Positions 13,824 through 20,560 of a stretch of DNA of 20,560 nucleotides are shown in pieces; the stretch's first letter is position 1, and every line of letters starts with the position of its first letter. A program made the position numbers and the translations under genes. Under the pieces are notes generated by a model, which did not search any database, was not told where the DNA came from, and saw nothing but the letters and a program-made list of their open reading frames with translations. Source of the DNA: JBDNIO01 sp041688215 (GTDB lineage: Bacteria > Pseudomonadota > Gammaproteobacteria > Nevskiales > Salinisphaeraceae); assembly GCA_041688215.1 (NCBI GenBank), contig JBDNIO010000073.1, positions 1 to 20,560 on the forward strand, read 5' to 3'.

Positions 13824-15281
13824 ATGAGTCGCAGAGCTTCCATTGTGCGCCGAACGCTGGCCCTGGGATTGCTGGTCATATTGCTCGTGGCGCTGGGCTT
13901 GCCGGCGGCGCTTGGCTGGCAGCTTTCAAAATACCACGATTACTACGTACAGCAGCTTTCGGTGCCTGGCGTCCTGGAAGTACGCGACGTGGCCTTTTCG
14001 CGCGGCATACTGCGCTCGCGTTCGCGGGTTAAATTGGCAGCTGCACCTGAAGTGTGCGGCCAGGACCCCTGCCCTGTAATTACGGTAGACAGCGTAATCC
14101 ATCACGGCCCGATTGCCTTTACCGCGCCGCCGGCCACACCAGGAGGACTACAGGTCGGATTAGGCGTAGTCGTGAGCCGGGCGGATGTTTCTCCACTGTT
14201 CGACAACACTCGATTTGAGCCCAGGCTGCCAAAGCTGGAAGTGGTTACCCGCGTGGACCTGGCCGGCGCGGTGGACTCCGCCTTCATGTTGCCGGCTGAA
14301 AGACTACGCGCCAGTGGCGACGATACTGGCGCCCGCCTCAGCCTGGAACGGCTGGAGGCCACCCTGCATTCGCCAGCCGGCCATGCAGCGGTACGCGGCC
14401 AACTTAACTGGCCGGGGTTCGAGCTGGTCGCGGATTCCGGTGGCCAGATTGGCTTGCAGGGCTTGTCGTCGCAATTCAGCGGAGATGCTAATACGCCGCG
14501 CTTCTGGCAGCGCGCGGGGTTGAAGCTGAATGCACTGCAAATTGTAGACCCGCAAGGCGATAGCCTGTCGCTGCAAGGTCTGCTTTGGGACGCGCACAAT
14601 ACGGCCGAGCCCGGCGGCCACCTGGCCAGCGAATTCAGTACACGCCTGTCGCAAATGACGCTTGGCAACCGCGAATACGGCCCGATAATTCTTGAAGGCC
14701 AGATCCGGGGGCTGGACGTCGCCAGCCTGGGAGCCATGCAGGCCGCAGTGCGCAGCCTGAAACCGCAGGTGCTGCCGCCGGAATTATTGCTACTGGCGAT
14801 CAGCGGAATCTATCAGGCGCATATGCCAGCGTTACTGGCCGCCGGCCCCGAGCTGAGCATTAGCCGATTTCTGGCGGGTACGCCCGACGGCGACATTATC
14901 GCGGATTTGTCTGTATCGCTTGCTAACATCCCGGACGCCGGCACCGATTTCACAGCCGTTATACAGCGCTTGCAACTGGCGCTGAATCTGCGGCTACCGG
15001 CCGCGACAGTAGAGGCTCTGGTGCGCAGGAATATGCAGGCGAGTGAACCCTCTCAGGAACCTTCCGATGAAGACGTAAAGGCCGCGCTTGATGCGCTGAC
15101 CGAGGCGAAGTGGCTGGTCGCAAGGCCGGAAGAAAATTCCTACGTCACGCAGTTACGTATCGAAAACCAGAATCTCACGGTCAATGGCAAGGTCCGCGAC
15201 GGCTGGCAGGAAACGCTTGATGCCCTGGCCTCGGGCAAAGCCCCCGCAGCTACTAAGCAAGCGCAACCCGCGTTACAATAA
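13824..15281 (+). CDS. DUF945 family protein (YdgA-like)
   Basis: DUF945 proteins are envelope proteins of about 480-500 residues with one N-terminal membrane anchor and a large periplasmic beta-rich part; E. coli YdgA is the best-known member and its role is unclear. From ATG 13824 the protein has 485 residues. A membrane segment occupies about 11-31 (TLALGLLVILLVALGLPAAL), followed by the DUF945-like QLSKYHDYYVQQL and VRDVAFSRGILRSRSRV. The middle has IVHHGPI-type sequence (SVIHHGPIAF) and repeated strand-rich units, and the C-terminus has LRIENQNLTVNGK, a feature of the family. The frame can be extended to a GTG at 13800 but without support. It lies 31 bp before mnmG and has no frame damage. 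Confidence 0.8.
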   Translation: MSRRASIVRRTLALGLLVILLVALGLPAALGWQLSKYHDYYVQQLSVPGVLEVRDVAFSRGILRSRSRVKLAAAPEVCGQDPCPVITVDSVIHHGPIAFTAPPATPGGLQVGLGVVVSRADVSPLFDNTRFEPRLPKLEVVTRVDLAGAVDSAFMLPAERLRASGDDTGARLSLERLEATLHSPAGHAAVRGQLNWPGFELVADSGGQIGLQGLSSQFSGDANTPRFWQRAGLKLNALQIVDPQGDSLSLQGLLWDAHNTAEPGGHLASEFSTRLSQMTLGNREYGPIILEGQIRGLDVASLGAMQAAVRSLKPQVLPPELLLLAISGIYQAHMPALLAAGPELSISRFLAGTPDGDIIADLSVSLANIPDAGTDFTAVIQRLQLALNLRLPAATVEALVRRNMQASEPSQEPSDEDVKAALDALTEAKWLVARPEENSYVTQLRIENQNLTVNGKVRDGWQETLDALASGKAPAATKQAQPALQ

Positions 15282-15312
15282 GCGATTAGCTTGAGCAGCG
15301 GACCGCGGATAT

Positions 15313-17205
15313 ATGCAATCCACAAATAATTTTGAAGTTATCGTAGTCGGTGGCGGACACGCCGGTGTGGAAGCCGCCATGGCCGCGGCGCGCATGGGCC
15401 GCAAGACGCTGCTGCTGACGCAAAACATCGAAACCGTGGGGCAAATGTCCTGCAACCCGGCTATCGGCGGCATTGGCAAAGGCCATCTGGTTAAGGAAAT
15501 CGATGCGCTCGGCGGCGTGATGGCGCGCGCGGCGGACAAGGGCGGGATTCAGTTCAGAATCCTCAACCGGCGCAAAGGCCCGGCGGTGCGCGCAACCCGC
15601 TGCCAGGCGGATCGCATGCTGTATAAATACGCGGTAAGAGGGGCAGTTGAAACCCAGCCTAATCTGAGCCTGTTCCAGCAATCGGTAGACGATCTTATTG
15701 TGGAAAACGATCGTGTTACCGGCGTGGTAACGCAAATGGGCTTGGCTTTTCATGCGCCGGCGGTGGTGCTTACGGTAGGCACATTTCTCGGCGGTACAAT
15801 CCACGTTGGGCATAAACAATTTGGTGGCGGTCGAGCCGGAGACGCTCCGGCTAATGCGCTGGCGCAGCGCCTGCGCGCTTTGCCGTTCCGTGTCGGCCGC
15901 CTTAAAACCGGCACGCCCCCACGTATCGACGGCCGCAGCATTGATTATTCCAAACTGGCCGAACAGGCGGGCGATGATCCGCTGCCCGTGTTTTCCTATA
16001 TGGGCAAGGTGTCCGATCATCCGCGCCAGATTAGCTGCCACATTACGCATACCACGCCGCGGACCCACGACATCATCCGCGAAAACCTGGGCGAGTCGGC
16101 CATGTACGCCGGACATATTGAAGGCGTCGGCCCGCGCTATTGTCCATCCGTTGAGGACAAGGTGGTGCGCTTTGCAGACAAGGAGTCCCACCAGATTTTT
16201 ATCGAGCCGGAGGGTTTGAACACCACCGAGGTTTATCCCAACGGTATTTCAACTTCTTTAAGTTTTGAGACGCAACAGGCTTTTGTGCGCTCGATTACCG
16301 GCTTTGAAAACGCGCATATTACCCGCCCCGGTTATGCGATTGAATACGACTATTTTGACCCGCGTGATCTGCAACCCACGCTTGAGACGAAATACCTGCC
16401 GGGCCTATATTTCGCGGGCCAGATCAATGGCACGACTGGCTATGAAGAGGCGGCTGCGCAAGGTCTGCTGGCCGGATTGAATGCCGCGTTGATGGTTGCT
16501 GATGCTGCGCCCTGGTGGCCGCGCCGTGACCAGGCCTATCTGGGCGTGCTGGTAGATGATCTGATTACCCGCGGTACGCTTGAGCCGTATCGCATGTTCA
16601 CCTCGCGCGCTGAATATCGCCTGTTGCTGCGCGAGGACAATGCGGACCTGCGGTTAACCGAAATCGGCCGCGATCTGGGCCTGGTGGACGAAGCCCGCTG
16701 GTGTGCATTCTCCAGCAAACGTGATGCGATTGCTGGAGAAAATGAACGATTATCCGCAATTATGCTGCGATCTTCCGATTTAGGCCAGGACGGGGGAGCC
16801 CAGGTTCTAGGCGCGCCGTTAAGCAAGGAACAGCATGCCATCGAGTTGCTGCGCCGGCCGGAAATTGGTTATGCGGAGCTCATGCAGTTACCCGGAGTCG
16901 GCCCCGGCGTGGATGATCCGCTGGTCGCCGAACAGGTCGAAGTCCAGGTTAAATACGCAGGTTACATCGAACGCCAAAGTGCGGAAATCGAGCGCCAGCG
17001 CAAACATGAAGACACGCAGTTAAGCGCGGACCTCAACTACGCTCAGGTCTCGGGTTTATCCAACGAAGTGAAGCAGAAACTGGGCGAACAGCGTCCGGCG
17101 ACTCTGGGCCAGGCCTCGCGCATCCCGGGTGTTACACCGGCCGCGATTTCCTTGCTGCTGATTCATCTGAAAAAACATAATCAGGCATTTCGCCGCTCGG
17201 CGTGA
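15313..17205 (+). CDS. mnmG: tRNA uridine-5-carboxymethylaminomethyl modification enzyme MnmG (GidA)
   Basis: MnmG, with MnmE, installs the 5-carboxymethylaminomethyl group on U34 of certain tRNAs using FAD, NADH, glycine and methylene-tetrahydrofolate. The 630 residues equal the normal length. The FAD-binding GGGHAG is at 13-18. The first signature GQMSCNPAIGGIGKGHLVKE (43-62) contains Cys47, and the second catalytic cysteine is in GVGPRYCPSVEDKV near residue 276. The motifs FAGQINGTTGYEEAAAQGLL and FTSRAEYRLLLREDNADLRL are unaltered, and the C-terminal MnmE-interacting helices end with GVTPAAISLLLIHLKKH. There is no strong ribosome binding site before ATG 15313. The usual downstream neighbour rsmG (gidB) is absent; an oligopeptide-binding protein gene follows after 48 bp. 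Confidence 0.97.
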   Translation: MQSTNNFEVIVVGGGHAGVEAAMAAARMGRKTLLLTQNIETVGQMSCNPAIGGIGKGHLVKEIDALGGVMARAADKGGIQFRILNRRKGPAVRATRCQADRMLYKYAVRGAVETQPNLSLFQQSVDDLIVENDRVTGVVTQMGLAFHAPAVVLTVGTFLGGTIHVGHKQFGGGRAGDAPANALAQRLRALPFRVGRLKTGTPPRIDGRSIDYSKLAEQAGDDPLPVFSYMGKVSDHPRQISCHITHTTPRTHDIIRENLGESAMYAGHIEGVGPRYCPSVEDKVVRFADKESHQIFIEPEGLNTTEVYPNGISTSLSFETQQAFVRSITGFENAHITRPGYAIEYDYFDPRDLQPTLETKYLPGLYFAGQINGTTGYEEAAAQGLLAGLNAALMVADAAPWWPRRDQAYLGVLVDDLITRGTLEPYRMFTSRAEYRLLLREDNADLRLTEIGRDLGLVDEARWCAFSSKRDAIAGENERLSAIMLRSSDLGQDGGAQVLGAPLSKEQHAIELLRRPEIGYAELMQLPGVGPGVDDPLVAEQVEVQVKYAGYIERQSAEIERQRKHEDTQLSADLNYAQVSGLSNEVKQKLGEQRPATLGQASRIPGVTPAAISLLLIHLKKHNQAFRRSA

Positions 17206-17253
17206 TCGCGCTGGCCCTGCCGCGGGCAGATCAGTTGGTGTACGCTCGCCTCC

Positions 17254-18897
17254 ATGCCGTTTAGTAAAAAACTTCCATTACTGCTGTTGACGGCTTTTGC
17301 CGTGGTTGCCTGCAGCGGCCCGGATTCGTTTCCGGTGAAGGAACAACCAAAAATCCTGAAAGACGGCCGCAGCGTGCTGCGCAAGGGCAACGGCGCCGAG
17401 CCGGAAACGCTGGACCCGCATCGTGCGCAGAGCGTGGGCGCGTCTACTATTCTGCGTGATCTTTATGAGGGGCTTGTTTCGAAGGCACCCGATGGCGAGT
17501 TGGAACCCGGCGGGGCCGAAAGCTGGGAAATCAGTGCCGACAAGAAAACCTATACTTTCAGCCTGCGGCAAGACGCCGTCTGGTCCAATGGCGATCCGAT
17601 TACGGCCGAAGATTACGCTTACGGCCTGCGGCGGGTAGTGAACCCGGCCACGGCCTCACCTTACGCACAAATTCTGGCGCCAGTGGTTAATGCCAACGCA
17701 ATCATCCAGGGGGATCTACCGCCGTCAGAACTCGGCGTAAAAGTACTCGACAAGAACCACCTGCGTATCCAGTTGAATTCGCCAACCCCCTATTTTCTGG
17801 GCCTGCTCACGCACAGCAGTACCTATCCCGCCTATCGCCTGGCGGTCGAAAAATTTGGCGACGCATTTACCCAACCCGGCAATAGTGTGACCAACGGTGC
17901 CTACAAGCTGGATGAATGGGTGGTGGGCTCGCACATCCGGCTCAAGCGCAATACCAGTTATTGGGATAACGCCAATACCGGCGTGGATCAGGTCGATTAT
18001 CTGCCGATTACCGATGTGGGTTCTGAGCTCAAACGCTACCAGGCCGGCGAGATCGACTGGACCTCGAGTGTGCCGATTCCGCAGCTAGACCAGATACGCA
18101 AACATATTCCAGGGCAACTCAAAACTATCCCTACACTGGGTGTGTACTACTACGGCCTGAATGTAACCCGGCCGCCGCTGGCGGATTCTCCGAAACTGCG
18201 GCGCGCGTTGTCGATGGCGCTTGATCGCGAAATTATCACGGAGAAAATTACCCGTGGGGATGAAATCCCCGCTTATGGCTGGGTGCCGACCGTTGTGGAT
18301 AACTACAAAGGTGCTCGTATGGAGTTTGCGGACTGGCCGCGTGAAAAACGACTCGCCCAGGCCCGGCGCCTGTATAAGGAAGCGGGCTATTCGCAAGATC
18401 AGCCCCTGCATCTGGAAATACGCTACAACACCAGCGAGAGCCACAAAAAACTGGCCTCGGTGGTGGCCAATATGTGGCGGGTGAATCTGGGCGTGGATAC
18501 CCAGCTGATCAACGAGGAATGGAAGGTTTTTTTACAAAATGTGCGCGGTAAGCAGTTAACGCAGGTGTTCCGGGCCGGCTGGATTGGTGACTACAACGAT
18601 CCTTATACGTTTCTGGAGTTAATGTATTCCCGATTCGGCCTGAACGGCTCCGGTTATAACAACCCCGAATACGATAAATTGCTGGATCAGGCGGCGGTGT
18701 TGCCCGGCGGCGAAGAACGACAAAGTCTGATGCGCCGTGCGGAAACCATTCTGCTGCAAGATCAGCCCGTTATCCCGATTTATTTCTATACCTCGAAGGT
18801 GCTGATCAAACCCTACATACGGGGTTTCGTGGGCAACGGGCTTGGGCATTACTACAGTAAAGACATCACCATTGTCCCGGGCAGGCAAAGCAACTAA
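17254..18897 (+). CDS. oppA: Oligopeptide ABC transporter, periplasmic-binding lipoprotein
   Basis: A 547-residue solute-binding protein of the OppA/SBP_bac_5 family. The N-terminal signal ends in a lipobox, AVVAC, so Cys20 should be lipidated. The mature protein begins with the family pattern GAEPETLDPHRAQSVGAS, then ILRDLYEGLVSKAPDGELEP. It also has FSLRQDAVWSNGDPITAEDY, LGVYYYGLNVTRPPLAD, RRALSMALDRE and FRAGWIGDYNDPYTFLEL, all standard Opp segments. It should capture peptides (two to five residues in known relatives) and deliver them to the OppBC channel; specificity cannot be told from sequence. The stop and the oppB start share one base (TAATG), so the genes are coupled. No convincing promoter or Shine-Dalgarno is visible in the 48 bp after mnmG. 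Confidence 0.93.
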   Translation: MPFSKKLPLLLLTAFAVVACSGPDSFPVKEQPKILKDGRSVLRKGNGAEPETLDPHRAQSVGASTILRDLYEGLVSKAPDGELEPGGAESWEISADKKTYTFSLRQDAVWSNGDPITAEDYAYGLRRVVNPATASPYAQILAPVVNANAIIQGDLPPSELGVKVLDKNHLRIQLNSPTPYFLGLLTHSSTYPAYRLAVEKFGDAFTQPGNSVTNGAYKLDEWVVGSHIRLKRNTSYWDNANTGVDQVDYLPITDVGSELKRYQAGEIDWTSSVPIPQLDQIRKHIPGQLKTIPTLGVYYYGLNVTRPPLADSPKLRRALSMALDREIITEKITRGDEIPAYGWVPTVVDNYKGARMEFADWPREKRLAQARRLYKEAGYSQDQPLHLEIRYNTSESHKKLASVVANMWRVNLGVDTQLINEEWKVFLQNVRGKQLTQVFRAGWIGDYNDPYTFLELMYSRFGLNGSGYNNPEYDKLLDQAAVLPGGEERQSLMRRAETILLQDQPVIPIYFYTSKVLIKPYIRGFVGNGLGHYYSKDITIVPGRQSN

Positions 18898-19814
18898 TGC
18901 TTTCCTACGCAATAAAGCGGGTGCTCGGGGCGATTCCTACGCTGTTCATTCTGTTGACCCTGGCTTTCATGATGATACGCATGGCGCCGGGCGGGCCGTT
19001 TGATCTGGAAAAGCAGCTACCACCCGAGATCGAAGCCAACCTGCAGGCCAAGTATCATTTGGATGAGCCGCTCTACCAGCAATATGGCCGCTATCTGTGG
19101 GACGTCGCGCATCTGGATTTCGGGCCCTCGTTTCAGTATCGGGATTTAACCGTTAACCAATTGATTGCGGATGGATTTCCCGTATCGCTAAGGCTCGGCG
19201 GATTTTCGTTATTATTCGCCTTGTTCTTTGGCATCCCGTTCGGCATTATCGCCGCCATGCGCCAGAACAAACCCAGTGATTACGGCCTCATGACCCTGGC
19301 CATGCTGGGCATTTCCATCCCCAATTTCGTGCTGGCGCCGGCGCTGATTCTGCTGTTGGCGGTTTACAATGACTGGCTTCCGGCCGGGGGTCTGGGCGGG
19401 CCGCTGCATTATGTAATCCCGGTAATTGCATTGGGTACGGCCATGATGGCTTATGTCGCGCGCCTGACCCGCGCCTCTACAATTGAAGTGTTGCGCTCGA
19501 ATTTTGTGCGCACCGCCCGCGCCAAGGGGCTGCCCGAACGCCGCGTAATTACCCACCATGTTTTGCCCGCCGCACTTACCCCGGTGGTATCGTTTTTAGG
19601 CCCCGCCACCGCCGGCATCATCACCGGGTCAGTGGTCATCGAAACCATTTTCGGCATGCCCGGGCTGGGTCGGTTTTTCGTGCAGGGCGCGTTGAACCGG
19701 GACTACACCCTGGTGTTGGGCGTCGTGCTGTTTTACGGGATGCTGATTATTTTGTTCAACCTGCTGGTTGACCTGCTCTACGCCTGGCTTGACCCCCGGG
19801 TGGCTTACAAATGA
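18897..19814 (+). CDS. oppB: Oligopeptide ABC transporter permease OppB
   Basis: A 305-residue inner-membrane permease. It opens with MLSYAIKRVLGAIPTLFILL, the standard OppB/DppB first helix, followed by the periplasmic GGPFDLEKQLPPEIEANLQA and FGPSFQYRDLTVNQLI regions. Five further hydrophobic segments follow, at about 95-120, 130-155, 165-185, 230-255 and 275-295. The EAA-type coupling loop, ARAKGLPERRVITHHVLPAA, precedes the last two helices and contacts the ATPase. The C-terminus DLLYAWLDPRVAYK is typical of OppB. It overlaps oppA by 1 bp and oppC by 4 bp (ATGA). Confidence 0.95.
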   Translation: MLSYAIKRVLGAIPTLFILLTLAFMMIRMAPGGPFDLEKQLPPEIEANLQAKYHLDEPLYQQYGRYLWDVAHLDFGPSFQYRDLTVNQLIADGFPVSLRLGGFSLLFALFFGIPFGIIAAMRQNKPSDYGLMTLAMLGISIPNFVLAPALILLLAVYNDWLPAGGLGGPLHYVIPVIALGTAMMAYVARLTRASTIEVLRSNFVRTARAKGLPERRVITHHVLPAALTPVVSFLGPATAGIITGSVVIETIFGMPGLGRFFVQGALNRDYTLVLGVVLFYGMLIILFNLLVDLLYAWLDPRVAYK

Positions 19815-20560
19815 CGGTTGCCGAGGCCGCAGAAAAAAATATACAAGGCCGCAGCCTGTGGCAGGACGCGGGCCGGCGCATGCTGGCAAATCGCGCCGCG
19901 ATTGTCTCGGCCGTACTTCTGGCCTTGCTGATTCTGCTGGTTGTGGTTGGCCCCTGGCTTTCGCCGCACGGTTATACCACCCAGGATTACGACGCCATCT
20001 GGCAAGCGCCATCGATTTCCAGCGGCCATTATCTGGGCACGGACAGCATCGGCCGCGATCTGTTTGTGCGCACCTTGATTGGTGGACGGATATCCCTGCT
20101 CATCGGCATGGTCGCCACGCTGGTCAGTTTAATTATCGGCGTGGGTTACGGTGCCACGGCCGGTTATTTCGGAGGCCGAATCGACTCGGTCATGATGCGT
20201 ATTGTAGACATCCTCTACGCCATGCCTTTCCTGTTTTTCGTGATTCTGATGATGGTGTTTTTCGGCCGCCATATCTTTCTGATATTCATCGCCATCGGCG
20301 CCATCAACTGGCTGGATATGGCGCGCATCGTGCGCGGCCAAACCCTGTCTTTGAAACAAAAGGAATTCGTGGAAGCCGCGCGCATGGGCGGGGCGACTTC
20401 GCGCCAGGTCATCGCCCGCCACATCGTGCCGAACCTGCTCGGCGTAGTCGCAGTCTACGTAACCCTGACCATTCCCCAGGTCATCCTGTTTGAATCGTTT
20501 CTGAGTTTTCTTGGCCTGGGGGTACAGGAACCCGCAACCTCCTGGGGCGCGCTGGTGAAA
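19811..20560 (+). CDS. oppC: Oligopeptide ABC transporter permease OppC, partial (cut by window end)
   Basis: The frame runs open for 250 codons from ATG 19811 to the end of the window, so the C-terminus and stop are not seen. It begins with a short cytoplasmic tail and SLWQDAGRRMLANRAAIVSA, the OppC first-helix entry. HYLGTDSIGRDLFVRTLIGG is the conserved OppC/DppC motif before the transmembrane core, and the EAA loop is EAARMGGATSRQVIARHIVP. The sequence ends within FESFLSFLGLGVQEPATSWG, also strongly conserved, about 40-50 residues before the usual end. The ATG overlaps the oppB stop. The ATPase genes oppD and oppF probably follow outside the window. Confidence 0.94.
   Translation, partial: MTVAEAAEKNIQGRSLWQDAGRRMLANRAAIVSAVLLALLILLVVVGPWLSPHGYTTQDYDAIWQAPSISSGHYLGTDSIGRDLFVRTLIGGRISLLIGMVATLVSLIIGVGYGATAGYFGGRIDSVMMRIVDILYAMPFLFFVILMMVFFGRHIFLIFIAIGAINWLDMARIVRGQTLSLKQKEFVEAARMGGATSRQVIARHIVPNLLGVVAVYVTLTIPQVILFESFLSFLGLGVQEPATSWGALVK

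Noticed and set aside
19768..20493. 241-codon plus-strand frame overlapping the end of oppB and oppC
   Set aside because: The overlapping frame from 19811 encodes a clear OppC protein with all conserved motifs; this one is an arginine-rich out-of-frame shadow.

Overview
The window looks like a chromosomal segment of a fairly GC-rich gammaproteobacterium. The evidence is a FleQ-type flagellar master regulator, FleN (FlhG), FliA (sigma-28), an mnmG of normal length (630 codons), a GT9 LPS-core-type glycosyltransferase, YdbH/YdbL relatives and a DUF945 (YdgA-like) protein. FleQ-based regulation and a chorismatase fit lineages near the Pseudomonadales, Xanthomonadales or Chromatiales better than the enterics, but I cannot name a genus. 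I see no tRNA, rRNA, CRISPR array, insertion sequence or integrase.

Layout. (1) 1-4104: a sigma-70-like promoter, fleQ with its HTH domain displaced by a -1 frameshift, a 13-bp hairpin, and an intergenic region with an inverted repeat and a near-consensus sigma-54 promoter. These precede an operon of an ATPase-less FlrC/FleR-like HTH protein, fleN and fliA, closed by a strong terminator. No flagellar structural gene is present. (2) 4128-6180: a tightly overlapping plus-strand group of an SRPBCC-fold protein (apparently leaderless), an MgtC C-terminal fragment, a gamma-glutamylcyclotransferase-like protein and a class I glutamine amidotransferase. (3) 6177-8316, minus strand: an MJ1255-type glycosyltransferase and a chorismatase. 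(4) 8511-12599: an outer-membrane beta-barrel interrupted by an in-frame amber codon, an alpha/beta hydrolase, a minus-strand ferritin-like protein that seems to have lost an internal segment, and a ydbH-ydbL locus with ydbH broken, ynbE absent and ydbL joined to the ydbH remnant. (5) 12607-20560: a GT9 glycosyltransferase facing a DUF945 protein across a short region with a 15-bp palindrome, then mnmG, then oppA-oppB-oppC, with oppC cut by the window edge.

How it fits together. FleQ, a sigma-54 promoter with an upstream inverted repeat, FleN (anti-FleQ ATPase) and FliA form a recognisable flagellar control circuit in which the output promoter and the two downstream regulators look intact while both sigma-54 activators are damaged or stripped down. 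Between about 1.4 and 12.3 kb there are at least seven truncated, frameshifted, amber-interrupted or internally deleted loci. From 12.6 kb onward (cell envelope, tRNA modification, peptide uptake) every gene looks complete. I read this as ongoing gene erosion concentrated in dispensable functions. Single-base indels could be assembly errors; the clean truncations and the ydbH-ydbL junction are harder to explain that way.
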